Source: Leptobrachium leishanense (Eukaryota > Chordata > Amphibia > Anura > Megophryidae). Taken from it: a stretch of 64,000 nucleotides of DNA. The stretch's first letter is position 1, and each line of letters begins with the position of its first letter. The notes under the pieces are model-generated. The model was not told where the DNA came from. It made no database searches and was given only the letters and a program-made list of their open reading frames with translations. The position numbers and the translations under genes were made by a program. Shown in pieces: positions 25,616 to 38,225 of this stretch. The DNA lies in the NCBI GenBank assembly GCA_009667805.1, contig CM019066.1, positions 116,364,190 to 116,428,189 of the forward strand, read 5' to 3'.

Positions 25616-28600
25616 TTTTGGCCTAGGCCTAGGGCGGCACTTTCCAAGGGGGCGGCAGCCAGCACTGGGTGGCCCCACCCCTAAACTTTTGCAAAGTATT
25701 TTACCAGGAAGGATACATTGAGATTTCACTAATTTTCAAGTATGTCCTGGGCAGGCAAGGCCTAGGCTTTCACTTTCCAGGGGGCAGCAACAAACCTCAC
25801 CACTAAATGGGTTACTCACAGAGCACCGAAATGATGCCAACTTTTTGGTGTTCTGTAGTTCCCTGCACTTCGGAGAATAGAATTTCCCCACCCTGCAGTG
25901 AATTCACCATTCACCGCAGGGTCCCCGAAGTGCATGGAGTCGGCCGCTGAATGCTGCCACCGCAAACCCGTGGCCTGCTGTTTTCAAAAGAACTACTGAA
26001 CGAAAATGTCTGGAATTTACATATAAGATCCTATGATTGATAATAAAAGGGGCTGTTACAGAAAAAAGAAAAACCGCTATTAAAAAAAAGGGGGGAAATT
26101 TTGCCCAAAAAAATCTGGAAAATGACTAAAAAGGTACTAAAAAAACATCAATAAATAAAGACTTTTTACTGCAGATTAAAATAATAAATGATTTATTAGA
26201 TATTGCATAAAAACAGGAATATTTTTAACATTGAAACCGATGGGGTTCGCCTGAATAAACCTGCTGATTGAAACCACCGAACATCAGGGTATTTCACTGA
26301 CATTTCTCTGCTGTTTGGTGTTCTCTGAATAGATTAACCATTACTTCTCTATGGGGATTTGCACTGCCTTCAAACAGCACCGTACTTGCTGGCAGTTCGC
26401 CAAACTTGTGTGTGAGCATATCACAGAGCAGTGGTTTACTTAGGGGAGTGGCGGAGGGCGGGCCGCCCCAGGTACCAGTGATTATTGGGGTGTCATTAGG
26501 GGGTACTAGGAGGTGCCACTGTCACTGTGTATCAGTTTTGAGCTGTGTTCTCAAACAACGAGCAGCGGAGCAGGGCGTTTGCATATGGAATAAAATCGAA
26601 TAGAATAAAAATCCCCCTCTCCTCCCTCCATAGCTCCTCCCCTGCCCCGCAGCAGCTCTAGGAGAGGGGGATGTGATTTGTGTGCAGAGAGAGAAGATGA
26701 CAGTAAACAGCAGGTAAGGGGGGGTATCAGCAGAATATGAAGCCCTGTCTGCTTACTACTGTTTAAAGTGGACCTTTCCTTAACCAGCACTGCAGTGATA
26801 GAAATTTGTCATTGAGCTGCCTGGCTCCTGGTGAGGCTGCGTGCGTGCAGGTCACGCGGTCCGGCCAGTCAGGTGGTACTGAGTCTCAGTACCACATGAC
26901 TGGCTGAACCACGTGAAACGCATGCACGCAGCTGCCCGCCCTTTCGTTAACACAGACTCTATTCTGGACTGAACACCCACCGGGAAGGGATTCAAAGCTA
27001 CAGTGTACCCTCTGGCAGTGGCACCCCACTGCTGACAAGATGGCTCCACGCACAGGCACAGCTGCGATCCTAACGTGGCCTGGAGGGACCTCCTGTTGAG
27101 TCCGTACACAGTCCCTGCTGACTCTGCACACAGCCCTACCGCAGTTGGAGGCCGGTAAATATAGAATAAATAATTGCTGTGTGCTCATATACACTCGGTT
27201 TGCTGGGAGTTTTATTGCAGTGGATTCTGATGCACTAATACACACCACACATTGCATTGCTGGGAGTTTTATTGCAGTGGATTCTGATGCACTCATACAC
27301 ACCGCATATTGCATAGCGTGATGACGTCAGATAGCCGGGGAACCCCTGGCTGCCTGGGGATTTCCCAAGGAAATCCCCTGGTGGAGATAAGGGGTTCCTA
27401 TGAACCCCGATATTTCCAGAACCGTGGAAGCTAGGGGGTCATGGAGGGTGGCATTTGAAAGGCCTGAGCTTGGCCTTTCGAATGATACCCAACATGACTA
27501 GGTAGAAAAGTAATAAAAATATTAAAAAAATAATAAAAATAATAAATTAATTTAAAAAAAATAAAAAACATCTTTTTTTTGTGTGTTGTTTTTATTAATG
27601 CAGCAATATTGTTCACATTTCAATTATAAAGTGAACAATGATGCTGCACTAATGATTTTTTTCTATGGGGTGCGTTTGCTAAAAATCACGTAATTCCCCC
27701 CACAAAATGTAACAAGTCCCCATTTCTAATTTTTGTACAAGCGCACCCCATAGAAAACATAACCGCAAACGCACATGTGATAAAATGTGAAAAAAAACAC
27801 TTTACACACTGCAGAGGATTAAAAATTAAATTTTTATTGCATTTTTTGTCATAATATACAGGCAGGACATGATGTATACATATAAAAATGATATATTATG
27901 AATCGGCGGAGTCTGACGGAAAGAACAATATATAATATGTCTGGGTCATTTAATAAAATGTGGCTTCAAATAGCGTTTAAACATGATGAGCGAAAGCGTT
28001 AAAAATGAGCTCAGCACACAGCGGTGAAATGCCTCAGCAGTGAAAGGGTTAAGTTGCATTACTGAAATAAAACAACTTTTGCACCATATTCTAATTTTTC
28101 GAGTTTCACCTGTAAGTTCTGATGAATGATAATAAAAAGGTCTGTTACAGAAAAAAAAGAAAAACTGCTATTAGAAAAAAAAATGATTTTTTTTTTAAAA
28201 ATGCCTAAAAGATACAAAAAAAATAAAATCAATAAATAAAGAGATTTTTTACTATGGATTAAAGGATTAAACGGTTTATTAGATATGGGATAAAAACAGG
28301 AATATTTTTAACATTGAAACCTATGGTGTTCATTCGCCCTGAATAAACCTGCCAAATGAAAACACTGGACATCAGGACATTTCTTTGCTGTTCAGTGTCT
28401 CTGAACAGATTAACCATTACTTCTCTATGGGGACTTTCACTGCCTTCGAACAGGCACCGTACTTGCTGTCAGTTTGCCAAAATTTGTGTGTGAGCATATC
28501 ACAGAGCTCCACAGCAATAAACCTTACAGTAATGTGCACCGTCTATTATGAGCATTCAGTGTTATATGGGAGCACTGATTTATGAGTAAAAGTAGTTAAA

Positions 28601-28729
28601 AAAAACCCCGTAAAACTCGGGGGGGGGGGTGACACCATAAGTTACCGCACCGGGTGACACCAACCCTAGTGACGCCGCTGGTCAGGCCTAGGGCAGCACA
28701 AAACCTAAATACACCACTGCCAAGAGGAC
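25616..28729. mobile_element. hAT-type element with perfect 8-bp target duplication
   Basis: The ends CAGTGGTGTATTTTGGCCTAG and CCTAAATACACCACTG are inverted. Flanks CCAAGAGG at 25608-25615 and 28730-28737 are identical. The 3.1-kb interior has no transposase and holds other repeats: an inverted SINE tail (25683-25728), two copies of the GATAATAAAA family (about 25980-26400 and 28100-28500), and a repeat ending CAGTGAAAGGGTTAA at about 28052. Confidence 0.85.
27305..28055. repeat. TTAA-type repeat related to element B
   Basis: It ends GCAGTGAAAGGGTTAA and contains GAGCTCAGCACACAGCGGTG as in the copies at 4634-5265 and 20149-20496. The left boundary near 27305-27345 lacks a clear TTAA. Confidence 0.5.
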
Positions 28730-28826
28730 GTATGGAAATGATGGTCCTAATTGATCCAAACCATAGATAGACAGGCGCGGCTCTATTGAACCACAGTATG
28801 GTCGATGCCACAATGGTAAAAACCTA

Positions 28827-29250
28827 AGGCTGGGGTCAGACGAGCGCACTGACTGCGCACAGTAACGGATGTACTTTTTAACTGAAAAAGTACGTGCGTG
28901 CTTCGTGTGTTGTTCTCTATTGACTCCTTTGAAAAGCTACAACGGACAGCAAACAGTGTGCTCGTCTGACGCGGGCCTTTGGCCGGTGCACACGAGTGCA
29001 CTGGAAGGAACATCTGTGAGGGTGGACGTTCCTTCCACTCGACGCCCATCTGCCCCCCCCAGCGCTGCAAAGCGCTATCCTCCTATGCGCGCATCGACGG
29101 GGGAGGATCTCTAGGCGGACGCATGCTACGCGCGCACTTCGTGCACAAGCATGTGACCGGCCCCATCGCAGCATCACAGGGCTGCGTGGGTGCCGGTAAG
29201 TGCGTGTGCACGGGGGCACTAAAAGTAAACTTGTGTGCACTCAGGCTATG
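28827..29250. mobile_element. MITE cluster with GGTCAGACGAG and GTGCACACGAGTG ends
   Basis: GGCTGGGGTCAGACGAGCGC is mirrored by GTGCTCGTCTGACGCGGGCC (to about 28977). Immediately after, GGCCGGTGCACACGAGTGCA pairs loosely with CTTGTGTGCACTCAGGCT at about 29232-29249. Two short elements appear to abut. Confidence 0.5.
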
Positions 29251-29525
29251 GTCTGCTTTCCCTATAAGAGTTTACTGGCAGTTTACTGGCAGTTGGAGGA
29301 TACAGTCCTCCAGAAGGTTTGGGCGCTTTGGTGTTTCTCCCGGAGGATGAGGTGGCTCGAGGACATCGCCTGATGCTCTGTGGTGACACGGATTATTTTA
29401 ATTCATGCCGCATTGCACATACATTTTTATGTTGTGCTACTTTTTTTGTGAGTGGTTCCATATTGTGTTAAACATTACATTTATTGTTTATGGTTTTATG
29501 CAATGGTTTGCTCCGTATTTTGTAT

Positions 29526-29680
29526 TGTTTAGGTTTTACCATTGTGGCATCAACCATACTGTGGTTCAATAGAGCCGTGCCCGTCTTTCCATGGTTTGGA
29601 TCAATTAGGACCATCTATCTATCATTTCCATACGTCCTTGGTCTATATATGGTCTCTATGTGCTCACTTCTGTTCTGCAA
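29526..29680. repeat. Inverted copy of 25560-25615 + 28738-28825
   Basis: GGTTTTACCATTGTGGCATC, CATACTGTGGTTCAATAGAGCC and GGATCAATTAGGACCATC occur here in the opposite orientation to 28738-28825. The repeat continues (GTCCTTGGTCTATATATGG, GTGCTCAC) into the sequence left of the hAT element, as expected if that element was inserted into an existing repeat arm. Confidence 0.7.
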
Positions 29681-29689
29681 TAGCCCAGT

Positions 29690-30470
29690 GTGGCCAGCTC
29701 CTGTCAAGGTCCCTTCCTGGAAAGCTGTCAATCTAGTTTACGACCTGTTGTCATTTTCTTTTATTCTATCTACACCTTCACAAAGACTGACTGAGGCAGT
29801 GGCACCAGTGCACCACCTGCCATCGCTGGTTTTGTTTTCTGAAAGAATAAGCTGGACAGTCGCAGGAAAAGATTCACTGAGAAGATTCCTGTGGCTGGAC
29901 TTTTCTTTTGTGAAACCCCGGCGCTTACTGAATAATACCCAATAATGTTCCTTGTATTAGAATCATAGGCAGGTGGCGTGCCCAGGCACACCCTAATGTT
30001 GCGTGAAGGGGGTTCCCTTTCACCTCCTGCATTGATACTTTACATTTCCCTTATCTGGTCTATGATGAGTAGCATAAAAACTGACTGTATCTCTGATTAC
30101 AGGCCATTGTGTATGTGGTGTGTGAAGATCTGAAAATCTGCAACAAGTCTATAGATATGTTTGTTAACGTTTGAAATTGCTTGCTGTAAATAACATGCTT
30201 TGGGTTTGTTGTTACTTACATTGTTATTACATAAATGTCACAAATACATAGCCAAAATGCAAACATTCCTCACGGGCTAGTGAACATGCTCGAGGTAGAA
30301 AAACAATAATACAACGGCGCTACGTCGTATGAAGGAAGTGTTACAGATCGCGCTAGTACACAAAAGTGGTTGTTCCCTAAAACCACCGAATTAGACAAAA
30401 CCAGCAGGACAAATTGAGTGCAGCGCTCCCGTACACCAAGAACACGTGGTTAAAAAAGCAAATGCTTACA
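29690..30470. other. No feature seen
   Basis: No gene or bounded repeat is recognised. Short ORFs here have no family resemblance. Confidence 0.4.
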
Positions 30471-30472
30471 TA

Positions 30473-32086
<1,614 letters not shown>

Positions 32087-32590
32087 TACATAGTTGTATT
32101 TTCAAAGTAGAATAATTTTTTCATCGGTAACATGTGAAAAAGAAAATTGCAGAAAGAAAAAGACCATAGTGTAAATCAATTTAAACCAATGGACAAAGTA
32201 TGGGTTAGGTTCATCAAACTCACATTCTTAGGAGCGTATATCGCTCCAATAAATCCACATACGGGTGTTTTTAGGGCATACCCGTCTGCCTCTACTTCAC
32301 GGATATCCAACACAGCACTGCTGTCGAAAAAAAAAAGGAAACAGGATGGTGCAGATTGTCACAAACCCGCCATTATTTATACGGTGATATGAATTGAACT
32401 CACACGGTCAGAGCCTCAAAACCGGGCTCTAAGTATTCAAGCCTTGAGGTTATAATTAGATAGCCAAACCTTTAAAAAAGCGCATGAGGATTCCACACGA
32501 TCCAGGACCCAATTTTCAAATTTGCATAAAACTTTTATTCTGGTTCGCCAGATAAAACATAAAAACATAAAACAATACCGTGAAACAGTA

Positions 32591-32638
32591 CTCCAGACGC
32601 GTTTCACCCTTCAAACAACAGGCTTCATCAGTGGAAAA
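32591..32638 (-). ncRNA. Hammerhead ribozyme motif in a PLE terminal region
   Basis: Minus strand: UUCCA, CUGAUGA (32631-32625), helix II AGCCU...AGGGU, GAAAC (32605-32601), GC loop, GUC (32598-32596), UGGAG. Helix I is 5 bp (one G-U), helix III is only AC/GU, and the catalytic core CUGAUGA...GAAA is intact. PLE terminal repeats are known to encode hammerheads with very short helix III. Activity is not shown by sequence. Confidence 0.7.
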
Positions 32639-33309
32639 AAATGTATTGTATACCATGCATTGTCCGGTATTTAGATGAATAATTCATAAGTGGCTGCCTC
32701 GTTTTGGAGCCCAGTCGCGTTAGGGAATGGCACTTTTTTACCAAGCAGTTCCGATAACACGGTCAACAGAACAGGCGTGTATCGAGACAGTCGCCTTCTA
32801 ATGATGTAATTTCCGCCGAATCTCCCCGGGAGGAAGTCTCCATTCAACATAACCGCAGGACAACTTCGTGGTTTCACTTTCGATCTGCTTCCGATCAGCG
32901 TAAAAGAAAGTCTTTCCATTCGTCATAAAGGAGGTGGTTTCTCCACAATCTGTACACAGTACATTGTACCAATTTGGATGGTACATAATGTCCCAATCTT
33001 CATTTTCATCTCCGACATTAAAAACAAAAGATATTTAAGAAAAGATTAATGCCGTAATTATAAAAAATGGCACAACTCAAAATCTTTATTTAAACCTTTC
33101 GGAATTAGTGTGCCCAACATAAAAATAAGCCTCATCTCCTCTTGATTTCATTTTTGAATAAAATTCTCTCCTGGCCAATTCTTTTTAACCTGTTTAAGGG
33201 CCAAAAAAATAATTCCTTCTGCAGAACAGTTGTGTTTTTCTTTAAAATGGGATGACAGGGAATGTTGGTCGTACCCTCTCCTGATGTTTCTAACATGTTC
33301 CATTATTCT

Positions 33310-33939
33310 TTCATTTTATTTTAACAAATTTTTATTGAAAAGTGCCATGAATAAAGACTATACATCGAAAGACACAATGTGATATGCATACAAAAATATA
33401 AGCACGGCAGTAAAGCAAAGGTACATTTAGAAGGCACGGTTGGTGTCATTCAGATAGGCAAATAATAAGGTACATTTTCAATCTTTATCGAGGGAGGAGT
33501 CAAATAAGGGGGCTGGGGGAGGGGGTAAGAGTGGGGGGCGTGAAGAAAATTGGGGTAATATAAAGGGAGGAACAGGAGTCACGTTGGGTTGAGGATCCAT
33601 GTCCCAGGGGAGTAGAGGTGACCGACAGTATATACCTTAATGATCAGAGTATACCTTTGAGTCTCGTATGTGCCGCAATTACTAATCAAAGTCTTGCGGT
33701 CTCATGTAGTTTAAGAGCTTCGTGCGAGAGGGCAAGCGGTTGGCCAGTAAAACCATCTGCATAGATGTTTATCCAAGGTGCCCGCCGCTCTATGAAGGAG
33801 GTCTTCGATGTTACGTAAATCATGTAGCTCCTGTACCCATTCCTTGACTGAGGGAACTGTGGGCGACTTCCCGTGTCGGGGGATAACAGCCTTGGCCGCA
33901 TTCAAAAGCCTGATGTCCAATGAGTTTGCATAGTCCCTT
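33310..33939 (-). mobile_element. 5'-truncated L1 inserted in the PLE, 17-bp target duplication
   Basis: The identical 17-mer ACATGTTCCATTATTCT flanks the insert at 33293-33309 and 33940-33956. On the minus strand the insert ends with AATAAAAATTTG near its 3' end, and its 5' part codes AAKAVIPRHGKS followed by PSVKEWVQELHDL, resembling the C-terminus of L1-clade ORF2. A long duplication and 5' truncation are the usual result of target-primed reverse transcription. Confidence 0.85.
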
Positions 33940-34518
33940 ACATGTTCCATTATTCTAGCATGGAGTGGTCTAATTGTTCGCCCTATGTACACTAATTTAC
34001 AAGAACAAATAATTGCGTATATAACATTTTTGGAGTAACATGTTAAATCCTTTTTATTGTAAAAGACTTATCAAGCGGATACTCTTCTATGTGTCTTTTT
34101 GTAGATTTTGTATTTTTGCATGCACAACACATTCCACAGCCATAAAAACCCTCTTTTTGATTGAAAGTATTTTTCTGAGATTTCTTCTTATGAGCACATA
34201 CCAATGATTGTTTTATATTCTTTGCTCCTCTGCTTATAATAATGGGTTACTCTGATATTATCGTCTCTAACGCTGTATCTTTCTTTAGAACCGGCCAATA
34301 TTTTCTAATGGCTTTTTTAATCTGTCCTGTTTGGGCGTTATAATTAGAAATAAACGGAACAGTGGTCATAGGGTCTGTGTATTTCTTTTTTTCGGCCAAC
34401 ATCTGTGATCTTTCTTTATTGATCACACAGTCCAGGGTAATATCCAATTGGTGAATATTATATCCATTACTGCAGAAATCATTCTTCATCTTATTGGCTT
34501 GATTGATAAAAACCTTCT

Positions 34519-34870
34519 CTTAAGTGCAGTTCCGTTTGAGCCTCATGAACTGGCTTTTAGGGACACTTTGAAGCCAAACTTTAGAATGGCAGCTGGGCTG
34601 TGAGCCTGGTGCTCTATTGTCGATACATCGATGATTTATTCTTTATTTGGCGAGCCTGATGGAATTCCATCATTGTCTAAATGAAAATGATTGGGTTATT
34701 CAACTGGATATAAACTTTAGTTCTGCTGAAATTAATTATTTGGATCTTACTCTTTATATAGAAGATGGCAGCATTAAAACTAAAACATATTTTAAACCCG
34801 TGGACACTAATAGCTTTATTAATTATACAAGCTGCCATTCTAAAGTTTCAGTGCCAATACTGCCATTTGT
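34519..34870 (+). pseudogene. Penelope-like RT fragment
   Basis: Plus strand. CRYIDDLFFIW at about 34617 is the RT active-site YIDD motif, followed by NDWVIQLDINFSSAEINYLD and TYFKPVDTNSFINYTSCHSK, typical PLE palm/thumb residues. Frame breaks lie between them. It is joined head to head with the minus-strand PLE at 34520 and stops where the hAT-type sequence starts at about 34880. Confidence 0.75.
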
Positions 34871-34879
34871 ATGACTACT

Positions 34880-35450
34880 TTGTACTCATGCGAATGCCCC
34901 AATACCTCCCCCGATACCCGGAAGCCAGCGCTGGGCCGGCTTGCCGGTATTCGCGGGGCTGGGTCAGGTGACGAATGCTTTAAAAGCATTTGCCCAGCGT
35001 GCAACTCTGGCTGGCCGCGTTACCGAGTGGCTGTGGGGCTGTGGAGGCTGTGACGCTGCCTCCAGCCGAGATCTCGCAGGAGTCGCGAGATGTCGGGGGA
35101 GCGCATCACAACACGTCACTGCCCTGCGACTTCTCAATTGGACAATTGCTTTTAAATGCATTCATCCAGCTGCCCCAGCGTCTATCTGAGGTATGTATAC
35201 ATGTATCAGTGGGTATGTCTGGTCTGAGGTCTGTATACATGTATTGGAGTGTGTATATCTGGTCTGATGTCTGTATATATGTATCTTAGTGTGTCTATCT
35301 GGTCTGAGGTCTGCAAGTATACATGTATCTGAGTGGGTATGCATATATGAAGTCTGAGTGGGTATACATATATATATGAGATGAGGTGTGTGGTCAAGGT
35401 GTGTGCGGCGAATGGGGCGAATGGTAAATGGGGTGTCTGACCATATAATT
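34880..35450. mobile_element. Left part of a second minisatellite-type hAT element, left tip lost
   Basis: GTACTCATGC..., CCCGATACCCGGAAGCC, GGCCGGCTTGCCGGTATTCG and GGGGCTGGG align with 15325-15375 of the 15253-17861 element. The corresponding right end is at about 42620-42744. The approximately 17-bp terminus itself is missing here. Confidence 0.6.
35190..35350. repeat. 40-bp tandem repeat inside the second hAT copy
   Basis: GGTCTGAGGTCTGTATACAT recurs with small changes at 35221, 35261 and 35301, giving a 40-bp period over about 3.5 copies. Confidence 0.8.
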
Positions 35451-35759
35451 CAATGATAACATAAACTGGACAGGTTTTCAGCAAAAAAAGATACCAACTG
35501 AATGGGAAATTTTGTCCCTCAATAATTACCTTGCAAAAGATATGATTCCACGTGGACTAAGAGTCCACACAATACCAGCTTCTCATTTACGTGACACTGT
35601 TTATATGGACCAATGGTTACAGGCTAGCAATGATTGCTCGAAGCGATATATGAACACAGAGTCGTAGCTAGCTCCTTTTGCACCCGAGGCAAAAACAGAA
35701 AATTGTGCCCCCCCCACATAATTTTAAAAATCAGAGTCCCCGACCAGTGGCGCAGTGCT

Positions 35760-37975
35760 AAGCTCCTGGATGCTCCCCGCGACCAGAAGCAGTGGATCGG
35801 ACCACCCTTTGCGCTGTGGGATGATAGGCAAGTATGTGATTTTTTGGGGGGGGGGGTTCCAGCTGGTGCTGACTGATTCTGATACTCTTTGCGCTCCCCA
35901 TGTTAAGTATAGGGAGCGCAAAGTACAGTAACCTCGTGCTGAAAAGCACAATCTCCTGGATTTTTTAACCTGTTACCGTTGGGATTGTAATATGAGGGCC
36001 CTGTGCTAGGATGTGAGATGGGCAGCATGCAGTAACCTCATTTAACCTAGCACCAACGCTCACATGTGTGAGTGCTAGCGTTAAGGAGGTGATGGGGCCC
36101 TACATATATAGTGCACACACAGTACATGTACAAATACAGTACACACAGAATACATGCACGTATAGCAAAGAACATTTAGCATAATATACACCCCCCAGAA
36201 TAATATACACAGCACTGAGCCCCCAGACTATTTTCCCCAGTTCACATGGATATAGTTGCCCCCAGTTCACATGGATAGTATTGACCCCAGCTCATATGGG
36301 TATATATTGCCCCAGTTCACATGGATATGGCCCAGCTCATGGATATGCCCTCCAGCTCTCATGGATAATGCCCCAGGTCTCATGGATATGCCCGCCCCCA
36401 GGTCTCATGGATATGCCCCCCCAGGTCTCATGGAATAATGCCCCCCAGGTCTCATGGATAATGCCCCCCAGCTCTCATGGATATGCCCCAGCTCTCATGG
36501 ATATGCCCCAGGTCTCATGGATAATGCCCCAGGTCTCATGGATATGCCCTCCAGGTCTCATGGATAATGCCCCCCAGGTCTCATGGATAATGCCCCCCCA
36601 GGTCTCATGGATATGCCCCAGCTCTCATGGATATGCCCCAGGTCTCATGGATAATGTCCCAGGTCTCATGGATAATGTCCCAGGTCTCATGGATAGTGCC
36701 CCCAGCTCTCATGGATATTGCCCCCAGGTCTCATGGATAGTGTCCCCCAGCTCTCATGGATATTGCCCCAGGTCTCATGGATAGTGCCCCCCAGGTCTCA
36801 TGGATAGTGCCCCCAGGTCTCATGGATATTGCCCCCCAGGTCTCATGGATAATGCCCCCAGGTCTCATGGATAGTGCCCCCAGCTCTCATGGATATTGCC
36901 CCCAGCTCTCATGGATAGTGTCCCCCAGCTCTCATGGATATTGCCCCAGGTCTCATTGTTAATGCCCCCCAGGTCTCATGGATAATGCCCCCCCAGGTCT
37001 CATGGATAATGCCCTCCCCAGGTCTCATGGATATGCTCCAGCTCTCATGGATAATGCCCCAGCTCTCATGGCTATGCCCCAGGTCTCATGGATAATGCCC
37101 CAGGTCTCATGGATAATGTCCCAGGTCTCATGGATAGTGCCCCCAGCTCTCATGGATATTGCCGCCCCAGCTCTCATGGATAATGCCCCCCAGCTCTCAT
37201 GGATAGTGCCCCCAGCTCTCATGGATAATGCCCCCCAGCTCTCATGGATAGTGCCCCCAGGTCTCATGGATATTGCCCCCATCTTTCATGGATAGTGCCC
37301 CCAGGTCTCATGGATAGTAGTGCCCCAGCTCACCTCTCATTGCCACGTGCACAGCTGAGAAGGGGTGCAGCCTAGTCCTGCGGGAACGATTGCCGGCGGC
37401 CGTGCTTCCTGCTAGAACGGCCGCTGACAGGAAGTGCTCCCCGCGACCAGAAGCAGTGGATCAGACCACCCTTTGCGCTGTGGGATGAGAGGCAAGTATG
37501 TGATTTTTGGGGGGGGTTCCAGCTGGTGCTGACTGATTCTGATACTTTTTTCGCTCCCCACGTCAAGTGTAGGGAGCGCAAAGTACAGTAACCTCGCGCT
37601 GAAAAGCACAATCTCCTGGATTTTTTAACCTGTTCCTGTTCGGATTGTAATATGAGGGTCCTGTGCTAGGATGTGATATGGGCAGCATGCAGTAACCTCA
37701 TTTAACCTAGCACCACCGCTCACATGTGTGAGTGCTAGAGTTAAGGAGGTGATGGGGCCCTACATATATAGTGCACACACAGTACATGTACAAATACAGT
37801 ACACACAGAATACATGCACGTATAGCAAAAGAACATTTAGCATAATATACACCCCCCAGAATAATATACACAGCACTGAGCCTCCAGACTATTTTCTCCA
37901 GTTCACATGGATATAATTGCCCCCAGTTCACATGGATAGTATTGACCCCAGCTCATATGGGTATATATTGCCATG
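35760..37975. repeat. 540-bp direct repeats flanking the minisatellite (35770-36313 and 37437-37973)
   Basis: Both copies run from CTCCCCGCGACCAGAAGCAG through CAGCTCATATGGGTATATATTGCC with few differences. The arrangement suggests one earlier unit of about 1.67 kb duplicated in tandem, with the minisatellite retained in one copy only. Confidence 0.85.
36228..37330. repeat. Minisatellite, unit CAG(C/G)TCTCATGGATA(A/T/G)TGCCCC
   Basis: About 45 units of 22-27 bp with variable C-runs, in two alternating forms (CAGCTCTCATGG and CAGGTCTCATGG) and with ATATTG, ATAATG, ATAGTG or ATATG. The reverse complement aligns with the 15870-17715 minisatellite unit (CAATATCCACGAGCTGGGG); a transitional unit TCTATGAGACCTGGGG sits at 17715-17730. 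Confidence 0.9.
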
Positions 37976-37979
37976 AGAG

Positions 37980-38225
37980 CACAGCTGAGAAGGGGCGCAG
38001 CCGAGTCCTGCGGGAACGATTGCCGGTGGCCGCGTGCTTCCTGCTCGAACGGCCGCTGACAGGAAGTGCAGCCGCTCGCCTGGGATCTAACAGCCAGCCG
38101 CGATCTCGGTTAGATCCCAGGTGAGCGGCTGCACTTCCTGTCAGCGGCGTTCTAGCAGGAAGCACGCGGCCGCCGGCAATCGTTCCCGCAGGACTCGGCT
38201 GCGCCCTTTCACAGCTGTGCCTGAG
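37980..38225. repeat. Palindrome with about 105-bp arms
   Basis: CACAGCTGAGAAGGGGCGCA...GCCGCTCGCCTGGGATCTAA is mirrored by TTAGATCCCAGGTGAGCGGC...TGCGCCCTTTCACAGCTGTG around a short spacer near 38100. Confidence 0.8.

Larger units (their letters stand above)
32400..34520 (-). pseudogene. Penelope-like element, minus strand, 3' half, interrupted by L1
   Basis: Reading the minus strand from 34489: a RT-thumb segment containing IRKYWPVLKKD (34489-34247), then the GIY-YIG endonuclease segment LVYIGRTIRPLHARIMEHVR (about 33992-33940). The coding sequence resumes after a 630-bp L1 insertion (33292 down to about 33040). It is followed by a terminal region that contains a hammerhead-like motif (32591-32638). 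PLEs are retroelements whose RT is fused to a GIY-YIG nuclease. Several stops; dead copy. Confidence 0.8.

Noticed and set aside
29484..29945. 153-codon plus-strand ORF
   Set aside because: It is partly made of the inverted repeat shared with 28738-28825 and overlaps another frame; no family resemblance.
36281..37295. Repeat-peptide ORFs (MDNAPxxSHGY type)
   Set aside because: Same reason: translation of the minisatellite, with frames changing as C-runs vary.
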